Shown: positions 46,187 through 58,889 of the stretch, piece after piece
How positions within the stretch are numbered: the stretch's first letter is position 1
How the letters are laid out: each line of letters begins with the position of its first letter
Source of the DNA: Anagrus nilaparvatae
Lineage: Eukaryota; Arthropoda; Insecta; Hymenoptera; Mymaridae
Length of the DNA: 64,000 nucleotides
Reading direction: 5' to 3'
NCBI GenBank assembly: GCA_022575985.1
Contig: JAKSXM010000007.1
Span: forward strand, 51,366,501 to 51,430,500
The notes under the pieces: generated by a model
Seen by the model: the letters and a program-made list of their open reading frames with translations, nothing else
Database searches by the model: none
Told to the model about the DNA's origin: nothing
Program-made: the position numbers and the translations under genes

Positions 46187-46620
46187 CTAGTATAGAAATT
46201 TGTTTTCTTGTAAGCGGTCAGAAAGCACGTATTTCCTGGTCGCTTCGTAGCCGGAAAAGACGTGTTTTCTTTCCACTAACGAAAAAAAATCGAATACGAT
46301 CCTTGTCCATAAATAATGAATTTGTGGCCCAAATCGCACGTAAATTAACATCCGAGGCGAAATCGAAGTCAATGGTATTTTACGTGCGATTTGGGCCATT
46401 CTTTACTTTTCTGGACACGGGCTTGTAATATATATACTATTTCTGGTCAGCGGCCCGAAAGGACGTATTTTTCTGCTGCTGCGCGGGTTTTCTCGCCACT
46501 GACGCCGAAAAATTTTATACGACCCTTGTCTATAAATAAAGAATTCATTAAACCCAAGATTGAACCGCAGCATTCTTTATACTCTTCTGGACACGATATT
46601 TTAAAGCCTGCGTAACTTAG
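46187..46620 (+). repeat. family B repeat, tandem pair (copy 3)
   Basis: Two units lie in tandem about 240 bp apart. Each has a GTCAG...GAAAG-ACGTATTT segment (near 46215 and 46448), a TTTTCT...CCACT-ACG segment, and ATACGA(T/C)CCTTGTC followed by ATAAATAA. The first unit ends in a hairpin whose 19-bp arms, GGCCCAAATCGCACGTAAA (46326-46344) and its exact reverse (46378-46396), are perfect. Frames on both strands here are repeat-derived. A CAGTGGCATAGCGAGAGG word just downstream (near 46632) looks like a separate transposon end without a visible partner. Confidence 0.75.
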
Positions 46621-48829
46621 TATCTACACGCGCAGTGGCATAGCGAGAGGTAAAAAAATTTGTTTAAGAAAAAAAAATTAAAATTAATTCGAGACTATAA
46701 AGATCACTATCGAATCAGGAAAATTAATATTTTGACTTTTTTAAGATCAGTAGTTTTAACTAAAATCATTACTTCAATTAAAAATTTAATTTAATGTAAA
46801 TTGAAATTAAAAAAAAAATAATATTTGATATATATATATATGGATTTGAAAAAATCGTAAACTAAATAATTAAAAAAAAAGAGGCAATTAATTCCTCCAC
46901 CCATCAGTTGAGTTATAAAAACAAAAATTGATTTTCCTGATTAATTATCGTTAGAATCTTGAATTAATTATTAATTATAACATTATATTAAACGTTTAAT
47001 TTTAATAAATAATTAATAAAAATAATTATTTAAAAATTGCATAAATATGAAAAAAAATCATCTTTTATAAGCCAGATTCCGTTTATCACAAGAAAATTTT
47101 AATTTACACCAAAAAAATTTTTTTTTCGTTAAAGTTAACAAACGCTAATTTTAAAATTATCCATATTTTGATCCAAAAACCTATAAATTCGGTAAAAACA
47201 GAATTTTTTAAAATACACTACCATTTGTTAATACATTTAAAATCAAATTAAATACCAAAACACTTAATTTTTTAATAGTTTTTTTTAACAGCATAAACCA
47301 TAAACGTTCATTTCATTTTCCTAACATCTATTACCAAACAATACAACTAAAAGAACCATACTTTACAAACAGTATGAAAACACAATAAATAAAATAAATA
47401 TAATTCATATGATTCAATAAATTATTTTTATTTTTTTTAAACTATTACCATATTACATTATAACCAAAACAAGTAGCTAAAGCAAGCTAAAGTAACAATA
47501 ATTTAACTTTATAATAAATTATAATACATATCTAAACATATAAAAAGATATTGCTTAATAAAAAAAAAAATAAAAAAATTAGATAGTTATCGCGCAATAA
47601 TATATTTAAGTACAATAATACACGTTTCCTACTATGCATATTAATGTTAAGAAAATTTATACCTATTAATTATCGTATTATAAAAAGATTTAGTTTGAAT
47701 TTAGTGATTAATTAAATTTATAAATAAAAAATAGAATTTTTTATTTATTTATAAAAAAAAGTAGATATCGTGATTCATAATGAGGTATTAAAAAAGAAAT
47801 TTCGAAAATTATAAAAAAATTATTAGCAATAAAAATCTTTTTTGTGTATTTAATAATTAATTATTTATTTTATTGTAACATCCTTTATTAATTTTTGTTT
47901 TATTACAAGGATGATTATTACTTTTCTTTATCTAAATAATATCCTTTGAAATAATAAAAAATAGTTAAGGCTTTTAAAAAATGAAAGTAATGTAATGAAT
48001 ATATTTTTTGGTCTATTGTGAATTTCAAAGTCAATGATTGCTTAAAATAATATTATTTTTATTGCTTCTTTTATGTATTTTGATTCATTAAAATAACTTT
48101 AAGGGAAAATTTTAGGTTATTTTTTTTAAATGTTTTTATTCCAATATTATTTTTTATTTATTTATTTAAACGCGTTAGAAATTTTAAGTTTCCATCGGCA
48201 ATTTTAAGAACCAACGGTGCGATTTTTTTTTATAGATCAAGCATTTACAAATTTTTTATCTTAAGGAATCCATTGGTATAGATCTCAATTTTGCGATAAT
48301 TCGTTTCTGCGAATTTTCTAAACTTATGCATGGGAGTTAAAGAAATTTTTTTTTTTTATGATCCTACTTTGAAAAGAATTTTCTTCTTTACATTATTAAT
48401 ACCTCTTTTTTTAACGTGTCTTTACATAATTTACACGTAATTATAGACGAATCATTTTAGGAGTGATTCCATGAATTTAGATAATAAAATAAAAATGTAT
48501 AACGCAGTTTAAAAAAAAATACTTTTACATATTATATTATTGAAAAATTTTTAATGCCTATATATTTATCATAAAAAGGATCCCCCACCAAATGTATCTA
48601 ATTGAAACTAAATGATGGCGGAAATTGACCCAAAAAATATATCTTCCGAAAATGCAACTAAACTAAGATTTTTGACATTCATTTTTGTATTCTTGGCATT
48701 TTTTCTATTAATGCAAAATTTCCTTATCATTCTTATCAATAATACCTAAAAAGAAATTATTTTCAATGTAAAATAAGTATTCAGCAGCAATTATAAAAAA
48801 ATTTTGTTCAAAAATATAAAAAATCTACC
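46621..48829. other. AT-rich gene desert
   Basis: Very low complexity, long A/T runs. No gene or repeat was recognised beyond the single-ended CAGTGGCATAGCGAGAGG word near 46632. Confidence 0.5.
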
Positions 48830-48930
48830 GAAAATCGTAAATTGGGCCTGAAAAGCTAAAATTGGCTAAATGTACTTATTTTTAGTTTTCTTTTCGAAAA
48901 AAATATTATAAACCGATTTCCATGACCTAT
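48830..48930 (-). repeat. degenerate end of a family A foldback
   Basis: GGGCCTGAAAAGCTAAAATT, then TACTTATTTTTAGT, TTCGAAAAAAATATT and AAACCGATTTCCATGACC, follows the outer-arm order seen at 8825-9060. Only one arm is visible, so this is a solo remnant. Confidence 0.6.
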
Positions 48931-51537
48931 CAGTTCAATCTCTTATAAACAAATAAAATAATTTATATCTAATAAAATTAATCACGAATTCGTTGATTTA
49001 AAAATACTTTTATTACATACTAATAAAATAATTTATTGATATTGACACAATTATAAAATAAAATTGAATATGAAATATTTCTTAAATAAATATTACATTT
49101 TTATTGATATATGAAAATTAATTTTGCATATAAATTCATCTTCACACTTTAATATCATGACATAAAATGACATATTTTCATAAAACTAATATTGTTATTA
49201 TAATGTTGAATAAATACACACGTCTTTTTTAATAATAAATTATTATACATTGATAATAGCGTGTTAGAAAAATTAAAATTATGTAATATTTATATAGTAT
49301 TAATGTATCATTAAAATTAATTAATATCTACTAATATCATCACATGAATAAAATTTAATTGTAGTTTTTATGCATGTATTTTTATTACATAAATCTTGGT
49401 GTTTTAAGTTTAAAAATATAAGAACTTAGTTTGGTAATAAAAAAGATTGATTTATGACCCATTTTAATTATTAAGTTAACATTTGTTTTTTAGAAATATT
49501 TTTGTATAGGTTAAAAAATATTGGCTACTTTTTAAAATTTAAATACTTTTTTATTTAATTTAAAAAATTTAATAATTTTAGCAAAAATATCTATGTTGAT
49601 AACAAAAACTTGACTTGAAATTTTGCAAAATAGGCCCAGGTTAATGTAAAAAGGCCAAAAACACGAAACTGACCCAAAACGTGTCTGTTAAAAATCAAGA
49701 TATAGTAGGGTTACATTATTCAACATATAGAATTTATTTTACCTAAAGACCGTAATTATAGGTTGAATGGTATATTATTTAAAATTTTTCTCGCAAGTAA
49801 AATGAGTTTGCAAGAATATAAATATTAGGGAATTTTTAATGTTTAATTGAATTATAATTATTATATAAAGTATAGAAGAATATTATAGTAATAATTTTTA
49901 TTTATGAAAAAGTAGATTCGCTTAAATTAAATCTGAAGATTAGGTAACATCCTTTTGAATTTATCAGGCTTCCTTTGTTTCTCTGTTAAATTCAAAGAGG
50001 AATTATATTAGCCCTTTGGTAAAATTAAGTTTTTTACTTAGTTCCTGCGCATGGATTCTAACACGTGGTGAAAAAAATATTTATTTCTTTTAGTATTTAA
50101 GTTAAATTTAAATTTTTGTTTGTTGGTTTTGATAATTTTTTTCTTTTCATTTATCAAATTATGAATCTAGACTGAAAAAATATTCCGCTTACGAAATATT
50201 ATTTTTTTTTTATTATTTAATTTTAAAAGTCGATAGAAATCTAAAAAATATTCTTAAAAGTTATATTTGATACGAGAAAATTATATTTTAAAAGCAGCAT
50301 CATCGTCTGACTTACAAAATGCATAAAAATAAAAATTTTATAATTTTGAAAATAAATTTCATTAAAAATATTACGAAAAATTAATGTATTATTTTATGCT
50401 TAAAATATCATTTTATTAATAAAAAGTAACTTTTAAGATTGTTTTTTATGATTCTAACGATTTTTCTAATAAAAAAAATTTTTTTAACTAAACATTGGGG
50501 ATTTTTTTTCAGTGTAAGTCTAATTTTTTTATAGTAACAGGATATTATGTGTCAAAAAACAAAAAAGATTCAAACCCGATAAAGTTTTTTTTTAGTAGAA
50601 AAAAACGCTCTAATTTATAAAAAAGTTTTAACTTTTTTCAGCGTGATCACATATTCCATTTAGTTTTTCGGTGGTTTTCAATTGTTAGACATCTTCAGAT
50701 GACTTAAAATTAAAAAATAGTTCAATTTTTAGCATTTTTTACCCTAAATTATCTAAAATCGGTGTTTTCATTATTACTCCACAACGACTCGAAAAAATTA
50801 CTTCATATTGAAAACCCTGCAACTAGGTATGATTTCAAAAAATTTGCTTTAGTGTATTTTTAATTAATTGAGTAGGTTCGAAATAGTTTCTAACAAAAAG
50901 AGGATTCACCTTTTCGAACATACATCTCTAAACACAACAATTCAATAAAACTATGTTAGAGGCTTCGAAATGACCTAGGGACCCAATTTCTCCACGAACT
51001 TGACATTTTTAAATCATTTCTATTTTTTGACCTGACAAACTTATCAGGCACAATTTTATCTATGTATTGCATATATAGGGTGATCGGGCCTAAAAATTTA
51101 AGAAATATTTATACCTTCTCAGAAACTTAATTTCGAATTCAACTTATTTCTGACACAAAAAAAATAGAAAATAGACTGATAAAAATAAGTTTCCTATGGC
51201 TAAATCAAGATAAAATAAAAATTCAAACTCAAGCAACTTAAAATTTTAATTGTATCTTCCAAATGGTACCAAATATTTGTTGTATGCCATAATAAAATTT
51301 TAGAAAAAATAAGAATTTTTTTTAAAATCGACCTAAATTATAAAAAAAAAATAAATTAACACTTTCAGTGTAAGCCTGATCCATAAACAAATATTTAAAT
51401 TTAATATTTACACATTTCAGTTAATTGCGATAACTTTATTTAATATTTTATTATAAGATTTAAAAAAATTTATAAATTTTGTGAAAAAAAAAAATATTTA
51501 TTAGACTATTCTCGAAATATAAAAATTTATACATTAA
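48931..51537. other. AT-rich spacer upstream of the SDR exon
   Basis: Mostly low complexity. About 49745-49835 carries the family B downstream block (GGTTGAATGGTATATTATTT, then TTTTTCTCGCAAGTAAAATG). No coding exon was recognised. Any promoter of the SDR gene would lie in this stretch or just after it but cannot be pinpointed. Confidence 0.45.
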
Positions 51538-51562
51538 TTTATTCTAATTCTTCTTGTTTCAG
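51538..51562 (+). promoter_or_regulatory. candidate 3' splice site before the SDR first coding exon
   Basis: A pyrimidine-rich tract ending in TTCTTCTTGTTTCAG precedes GATTAACG. If used, the exon carrying the SDR start codon would begin at 51563, with about 475 nt of 5' untranslated sequence. This is a sequence-pattern inference only. Confidence 0.35.
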
Positions 51563-52037
51563 GATTAACGTCATCATCAGCAAAAAAAATTCACACAGGA
51601 CCTTAAGAGAAAAAAAAACCAAAAATTAATATTTTCAAAAGAACAATCTAGAAGAAATGTAAAAAAAAGTGAAGATAAAAGAATTTTTTTTATTTCAACA
51701 GATAAACAATAAGTGTTAATAATAATCATAAGTGCAAATTAAAAAAAAAAAAAAGTACATCGGTGCGATTTTCGGTCTTGCATACTTCTTACAAATATCC
51801 CCCCGCTTCAACAATAAATAATATATTCTCTTCTCTGATTTGCTTTTGTGTGTATAGCAGTAAAGGCAGCGCAGAAAGGACTTTTTAGTAAAGTGAATTT
51901 TATATAGAACATTCAATCTTACAAGATCGTGTAAGAGGTGCGGATCGTTTTATTATGATAAATTAACGAAATAAAAAAAAGTTGTTAAAAGTGATAAAAA
52001 ATTTTTTTTTTTTTAATAATTTTAATTTAAAAAAAAT

Positions 52038-52275
52038 ATGTCCAGAATGTCTGTGTTACGTTCAACAGGTGATATTATTGGTTTTTTATTATTATCGATA
52101 TTTGCGATAATTGAAAGTTTAATACGTACATTAATACCAAAAAAATATAAAATGAAAGATATTGCTGGTGAAATAGCATTAGTTACTGGTGGAGGTGGTG
52201 GTTTAGGAAGACTTATATCATTAAGGTTGGCTGATCTTGGTGCTATTGTTGTTATTTGGGACATTAATTCACAAG
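52038..52275 (+). CDS. first coding exon of a membrane-anchored short-chain dehydrogenase (SDR16C-like), partial
   Basis: The exon encodes 79 codons plus one base from ATG at 52038, and ends at CACAAG followed by a GTAATT donor (phase 1). Residues 13-31 (IGFLLLSIFAIIESL and neighbours) form a hydrophobic N-terminal anchor, followed by basic PKKYK. A Rossmann start follows: GEIALVTGGGGGLGR contains the TGxxxGxG cofactor-binding motif, and VVIWDIN ends the second strand with the Asp typical of NAD preference. Spacing and wording match the SDR16C group (epidermal retinol dehydrogenase 2 and 17-beta-HSD 11/13), ER or lipid-droplet enzymes that oxidise retinol or steroids and lipid alcohols. The catalytic YxxxK lies in later exons, which I could not find in the remaining 11.7 kb. 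The substrate is unknown. Confidence 0.85.
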
Positions 52276-52682
52276 GTAATTTTTGTTATTATTTATTAAG
52301 GTCGATCGTACTTATTTAAATAAAAATGAGATTAATTTTTTTTTTTTCTTGCATATTAATATTGCTAATTAACGTACCTGGAAAATTATTATTATTAATT
52401 ATGACTTCCTATATCATGAGTATGCTAAAAGTAAAAATAAAAGATTTCCACTTTTTTTAAAACTTATATTATGGCTAATATTTACTTTTTAAAAGTTTTA
52501 TTATCCTTTTTTTTGTTACTACTTTGAAGTCTTAAAATAAAACACTAAATTATATATTTAAATATTTGAACAAGAACTATTCAAATGTTACTAATTTAAC
52601 AAATTAAGTTTTGGGGACAAGTCGAATTTTTGGGGTTAAATTAGAAAAAACTTTTTATGCTCTTCTGGATTATTTTTTTTTA
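52276..52682 (+). other. start of SDR intron 1
   Basis: The sequence begins with a consensus GTAATT donor and then becomes A/T-rich intron. In-frame translation past the donor soon reaches a stop (52317-52319), which supports splicing at 52275. No acceptor plus SDR-like second exon was found before position 64000. Confidence 0.65.
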
Positions 52683-52685
52683 TTA

Positions 52686-53507
52686 GGGAGCATCCATAAA
52701 CTCCAGAAAATTTTCGAGGTTTTTGGGACTTACCTACCCTTTGTCAGTAATTGTCACAAAAAAGTTGAACAACCCTCATTCCGGACGTCACAATTTAATT
52801 GTAGTACCCCTACTAAAAAAAAAAAATTATAAATCAACAGTTTGATTTTAAAAAAATTTTAATAAATTTTTTTTTTTAATTTAAAAAAAAAAAAAAAAAT
52901 TAAGGTTGCTCACGGTATTAGGTCCGCATATTTTATGGTGACGTATATGTGAATATTGAGAAGTTATTATTAATAATAATGCATTTTCTTTGAAAAAAAT
53001 TTTTTTAAAATTTTTAAATCCAAATCATTTTATTGAAAGAGACCTGCGACTAAAATTATGTGTTCGGCAACTATTGTATTTTTTTCTTAGAAAAGTTTAT
53101 ATTTTTGTTAAATAACACGTATGTACAATTTTATCTAAAAAGATTCGTTATTGAATGAGTACGAAGTAAAACAATATCAACTCCCATAAGAACGTGTGTT
53201 AACCTTAAAAATTTTCAGTTGCTTATTTCTTTCTTAATTAATCGGGAACCTGGGTATTTTTTGGGATCAATGAATTTGTTTTTTTTAATTATCTTCATCT
53301 CCAGTAAATTTTAGTTCATATTATTTGATTTTTATAAACTGCGTGAGCCACCTTAAATAATTTTTTTGCACAGATTCAACTTTAAATTTAAAAAAAAACG
53401 TGACGTCCTTTTTTTCATTACCTGTACCTTCCCCCTTGTCACAGATGGTCACATTTTAGAGTAAACCTACCTACCCAAAACTCTGGACGTCGTTTATGGA
53501 TGCTCCC
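52686..53507. mobile_element. PIF/Harbinger-like MITE with TTA duplication
   Basis: The ends are inverted copies beginning GGGAGCATCCATAAAC and ending GTTTATGGATGCTCCC. Both are flanked by TTA (52683-52685 and 53508-53510). A 3-bp TWA/TTA target and a GGG terminus are typical of PIF/Harbinger elements. Inner arm words also pair (GGACGTC, TGTCACA, ACCTACC). No transposase frame is present. It lies inside the SDR intron. Confidence 0.82.
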
Positions 53508-53510
53508 TTA

Positions 53511-53995
53511 CAGAAATTTTAATATTTTAACTTTTTTATTCATTATTTGGTAGTCACGTATTTATTTAAATATTTGTAAAATTTTTTGAATTGTTTAGCA
53601 ATCATTTGATGATCAAGAAATTCAGTTTTACAGAAAATAATTATATTCTTTTTTTTTTGTGAATAATTTTATTATATTAAATTATTACCTATTTTTACAA
53701 TTTCGGAGAAAAAAATTAATTTGGGCAATTTTTTTTTATTACTATAGCAAAAATTATACGATATGTCAACTGCTTTGAAATTTTATTTTGATAAATAATT
53801 CTAAACAATTTTATATTCAAATATTATGATTATACTATATAATTTTAAAATGTTTTATCCTGAAAAATTCGATTTAAAAAATACTCTAATTATATTTTTA
53901 CTTTAAAGCAATTTTAAGATTCTATAGTTTGAGAGTTATTTTGAAATATCGAAAATTTTGTTTGAATATAAAAAATATAAAAAATATTGTGGGTA
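53511..53995. other. AT-rich intron sequence
   Basis: No feature was recognised. Confidence 0.45.
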
Positions 53996-54235
53996 TAATT
54001 ACTCACCATTTACCAAAGCAATAAAATTCTCAAAATGATAGCTCGTTTAATCACTCCTAAGTATTGCCATCGAACACGTGAAAATAACATTGTTTATTAT
54101 AGGACAAAAAAATTGCTCCATAAGAGCCCATTCGGAGTCCATGTATTTGGTGGCTCATAGTTAAGAACGATTTAAAGCGATTATTTTGAGAATCTTATTT
54201 TTTTTTTGGTAAATGGCAACTAATTTTACCCGGTA
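53996..54235. repeat. diverged foldback repeat
   Basis: CCATTTACCAAA and ATTCTCAAAATGAT (54005-54043) pair with the inverted TTATTTTGAGAAT and TTTGGTAAATGG near 54182-54217. The arms are about 55 nt with several mismatches. It is a MITE-like remnant within the SDR intron. Confidence 0.65.
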
Positions 54236-55725
54236 ATCAAAATCCCAAATAAATTTTTTAAAATAACAATCAGACTAATATATACTTAAATCTTAAAGGA
54301 ATATAGTTAAAAGACAAGTTGCATTTCATAATTTTTATGATTAGGTCTCGTTTTTTCAGCGTTTCGGAAGTAATTAAGTTTTGCCTCAATAAGGACCTTA
54401 TACATAGTATAACTTTCCGAATTTTTTTTTTTTGGAGGATGGGTCGAATTTTCATAGATTTTAATATTGTAAAATGACCAAAAAATTACTAAATATTCCA
54501 GTGTATATTAAGAAAATAATCCTTTTGTGACAAAAGGGCTTAAAAAGCAATTTTTTAAAAGTATGCAGTACCTCAAAAAATAATAAAAAATATTTAAATT
54601 ACTAAAAAATGTCAATTTGTAAGATTATCTAAAAATCCCTACGAAAAACCTCACGTATCCACAAACTTTAAGATAAGAAGCTGTTTAAAACTATTATTAA
54701 TTTGATACTTAAAAAATAAATGATTTGTTAGAAAATTTAAGTTGTCAAATTAAATCCTTCCTCCTTCAGAAAAAAAAAATTTTTTGGCTACGTGTTTTTT
54801 CACATGTTTCTTGTCCAAACGCTCTCCAACGTTCAACCTCTTTTATCTTATTTTTTTTTTTTTTATAAAATTTGCAATAATTTTATACTTTTTGGTACCT
54901 TACAAATTTAGCAATTGTATAATTACAATAATTTATTATTTTAAAAGCAATTATTTTATCCATTATTAAAATTATTTGATTTAGCAATAACTATTCTTTA
55001 AAATCCTTCGAGTGATTAAATTCTTCATATACTCATTAATTGTTCAGTTACCTTTGTTTCGCAAAAATACTCAGTAATACCCAATAAATACACATAAACT
55101 TACAGCTTAACAAAAGAAACTATACGTGTGTCATAAACATTAAAAAAAAAAAAAATTGCACTGCTTAACGAGCATCGGCATTTTTTTAACAAATACGTAA
55201 AAAAAAAAAAAAAAGTAACAAACTTGTTTCTCATTTAATATATTGATAAAAAAATAAAAAAAAGAATGTACATTTTTTTTTAATACCTTCTATAGTTGGT
55301 CATTGTCTCACGAAAGAGTTAAAAGTTTTTTTTTTATAAAAAATTACTTATTACTACTTAGTTTTCTATATATTGTAGAATATTAAAAGGATTGCATCAA
55401 AACAATTTTTCTACTTGAATTTTTATAATCTATGACTTCTACTATATATAAACAATATTTTATAGGCTTTTTTTTTATTCTAAAAAATCAAGTAATTTTA
55501 ATTATTATATAATTTTATAACATTTATAGATTTTTTATTTATTTATTTATTTTTGAAATTAATGTAATTATTTTTAATTGAATAGATTTTATATATGGGT
55601 TATTTTAGGTTAATTTTTAGGATTCCCAATATTTTTGATATTTGAAATTAACGTTCCTTAGTTAGTGTTATTAGTTTTTAAAGCTATATTTTATAAATAT
55701 ATTTTGGTTATTTCGTCTAAATTGT
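54236..55725. other. AT-rich intron sequence
   Basis: Homopolymer-rich, with no gene recognised. Short frames at 54270-54455 (minus) and 54784-54969 (plus) have no identifiable content. Confidence 0.45.
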
Positions 55726-56790
55726 AATGTAATGTAATGTAAATGTAAATATTCTTTATTTGTCTAAAACAAAATTTTATACATAATTATAACATAGTAA
55801 CAGCATAACATAGTTTAAATTTAATATTATTTTATAAATATATTGATTTAGTAAATTTAATTGAAAAATTTAATTGAAAAAAAAATTAACAGTATGGTAA
55901 TAACAGTGGCAAATAATAGTAAGTAACAGTGATAGCATTTTGTAACTAAAATTAAATGATTTACATCACAGTCAAGTTATTATTAATATTAACTATCAAA
56001 TAACACATATAAATAATGACAATAATATATAGCAATCCAAGTAATACATGTCAACATATTTTATCTTTTCTTTAAAAACATAGTTTATATACACTTAAAA
56101 ACCGAGCCCTCATATGTATAATTTAGGTTTGATAGGTAGGTAAATAAGGCTGTCTTGAATGAGTTTAGTGAAGGAAGGAACCTTATTTTAGAAGGAAGGG
56201 AATTCCAACTTTTTGTGCCTTGAACTTGAAAGGAAGAGTTGCCATGCCATTTTTCAAGTTCAGGTAAAACTAACTCACGAGTTAATAGTTCACCTCTGGC
56301 TGTCTGTTTCGAAGTGTATCGAACAAAAATTTGAGCCAGATATTCAGGTCTACCTAGACGAAGGACTTTATACATTATGATTAATGTAAAATATAGTCTA
56401 CGCATGTAGCAGGTTAACCAGCCTAGTTTTTCCCTATATGGAGTAATATGACTATCCCTACGAACCCCAAAGATGTACCTTAAACAAGAATTATTCAATC
56501 TTTGTATTCTGTCATGTAAGTTCGTTGAGCAGTCTAAATAAACCACAGAACAAAAATCCAAATGAGGAATAACTAGAGCCTGTACAAGCTTAATACGCAG
56601 AGCTTCCGTTGTACATTGTCGAATGAACCTGAGTGTATACAGAACTCTATTTACCTTCTTGCCTACTGATGTTATGTGAGATTTCCAATTTAGTTTGCTA
56701 TCTAAAATGACTGATCTGAATTTTTGTAAAAAACTTAGAATCTTGGAATCTTGCAAGGTTGAATGTTCCAAAATATTTTGAACGAAATTG
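55726..56790 (-). mobile_element. 5'-truncated LINE with ATGTA-type 3' tail
   Basis: On the minus strand the element enters within a reverse-transcriptase-linked C-terminal region, runs through a 3' UTR of about 345 bp, and ends in a short tandem tail (ACATT/TTACA units, 55726-55745). The tail and 5' truncation are typical of target-primed LINE insertion. The 5' junction is near 56720-56790. No clear target duplication was identified. It sits antisense in the SDR intron. Confidence 0.82.
56085..56771 (-). pseudogene. C-terminal part of a CR1/Jockey-group LINE polyprotein
   Basis: An open stretch of about 228 codons encodes the region just after the reverse transcriptase catalytic core. It carries VILDSKLNWKSHI and KKVNRVLYTLRFIRQ (thumb-like region), then the characteristic tail LVQALVIPHLDFCSVVYLD, RIQRLNNSCLRYIFGV and GTKSWNSLPSKIR. 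This layout is usual for the C terminus of insect CR1/Jockey-type ORF2 proteins. The catalytic YADD-type box and the endonuclease are missing because of 5' truncation. The frame begins at a TTG rather than an ATG, so it is not a gene of its own. The intact reading frame suggests a fairly recent insertion compared with the broken LINE at 26130-26918. Confidence 0.88.
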
Positions 56791-58034
56791 GTAGAAATTA
56801 ATATTTTTCAAAAACAAAATATTCGATTCTTAATTTTTCTCAATCCTGTATTCATTTTGGATGAAATTAATATTTTGACCTTGAAAATATTAAATAATTA
56901 AAAAAAATACTTCATATAAGCCTTAACTATGAAAATACTTAGTTTTTTTAACTACAAAATCAATCAAAAATTTATTTTAACAAATTTTGTAAATTTACGT
57001 TGGGAAACTCCATATATCACCTATTAAACTTTATAACAAAAATATATGCGTGTGTATATTAGCTGTATAGCAAAAAAAATATATATATTTTTTATTATTA
57101 TAATCCATTCACTTTTTTTATTTTTTATAAATTTATGCGTTAAAATAATTTTTCTCTATAATAGCTTTAAAATTTTTTTTTAATTAATAAATAAACAATG
57201 AAATATTATATTTATAATTTATGGATTTTTAAATTTTTTTACATATAAAATAATCTTATAACATAACCAAAATATTTCTTAATCATTTTTTGTATATAAG
57301 CATAAAAATTTTTTATTATTTTGTTTATATACTGTTAAAATTATGTATAGTATAATTTATTTTGATGTATTTTTAGTTATTCATGGTTGATTTCTTAAAT
57401 TTTTATATATTAATTAAAAAATAATTTTATATAGCGCAATTAAAAAATTGGGTCACATATATATCGTAAATATAAAAATGAAATGCTACAGTTAAAGTAT
57501 TGTTGATATTTTATTTTTTCTTTAAAATATATCTCATTATTTGATTAAATAAATAATTTTTTTAATCGATAAGAAATTTCTTCAGCAGAAAAATAGCAAA
57601 TATTTTAAAATAATGTCTATGGATTACACTAATTTCTAGGATTAATTCTTCAAAGTCTTTCTAAGTTTTTCTCCAAATTTAGAGCTGTCTATATAATTTT
57701 ACATGCCATAACTTATAATTTTAATCTTTGCAACCTTTTAAGATTGCAAATTTATCCGTTATCTATTGCAAATGGACATTTTGTTAATTTTAATTAAGTC
57801 AAAATAATTTAGTAAATTATTCAAATAATGTATTTTTAGATTTTATAAAAGAACTGATTTTTATATTTTGTTATTTATGTATTTGCCTACACAGGCTGTA
57901 AATTTATTAATTAAATAAATAAATAAATATTATTAGTTGAAAAGTATCGCGAAAAAAATTTTATCTTAAAACTATTATGAAAAACTACAGAAAACTACCG
58001 TGAAAAAACAAGGTAATTTATAATACTATGCGTT
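56791..58034. other. AT-rich intron sequence
   Basis: No gene or paired repeat was recognised. Confidence 0.45.
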
Positions 58035-58200
58035 TTATAATTTTTTTATAATATTTTCTGTCCAGCGGCCAGAAAGCAAGTATTTCTCAACCAAGACGTA
58101 TATTCTCAGACGTGTTTTCTCGCTCTTTACTTTTTTGGATATGATTCTTAAGTATATTATTTTCTCGAAAGTGAAATGACTTTTGATGGTTATATAAGGG
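58035..58200 (+). repeat. family B repeat, copy 4 (partial)
   Basis: CTGTCCAGCGGCCAGAAAGC, AAGTATTTCTC, GACGTGTTTTCTCGC and CTTTACTTTTTTGGATATG match the 46445-46500 and 46398-46425 parts of the tandem pair. They are followed at 58160 by TTTTCTCGAAAGTGAAATGA, the conserved downstream block. Confidence 0.65.
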
Positions 58201-58581
58201 AGACTTTATTATAAAAACATTACATACTATACTATTACAATCGAATGTTGGTATTATCTTTATTATACATTACTTATATTATCATTAAAGTGTAAAATAT
58301 TCATCTATTTTTTCCCGTGTTCAAATAGTTTCAACTCATTTTGTTGGAGTTTCTTTACGTTACAAAACGTTTGAAATCGTTTATAACAAACTTTGGTTGT
58401 CATAATCGGAATTTTTTTAGGGGTGATATCTTGATGCCTTTTTAGTAAATTACTGAATGTTAGCTACCTACTACCTATTTCTAAAATGTCATAAGGTCAG
58501 AACAGTTTTTCATTAGTATACATAAAGTTATTTTTTGAATTTCGTGTTCTTAAAGAAAGCTAAAAAATTTTACGCACCCCT

Positions 58582-58889
58582 CAGGGGCTGGATGCTAAAG
58601 TCGATGTATGGTCTATAGCTTAAACGTGTAACCTAATACTTAATTTTTATAATATTATTAATGCCCTATAAAATTAACTTATGTTATTTCTATACGGAAT
58701 ATAAAAAACGCGTATACAACATAAGCCAATGCAAATGGTATCTGTATTGCATTCTGTGTACATATACTATACAACATCAATATGATCTATATTTTTCAAT
58801 ACAGATAGTTGAACAATTATGTATAGGACTATATTTAATTTGTATACACCTGCTATAGACCATACAACGACTTTAGCATCCAGCCCCAG
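58582..58889. repeat. foldback with 36-bp arms
   Basis: The arms 58584-58619 and 58852-58887 match at 35 of 36 positions and begin GGGGCTGGATGCTAAAGTCG. A second, shorter inverted pair (TATCTGTATTG against CAATACAGATA) lies inside. CAGGGG at the left edge is hAT-like, but no 8-bp flanking duplication was found. The two overlapping plus-strand frames here are by-products. Confidence 0.82.

Noticed and set aside
52276..52319. SDR reading frame continuing past 52275
   Set aside because: The continuation (after SQG) loses SDR character and stops within 15 codons. A GT donor at 52276 explains the break.
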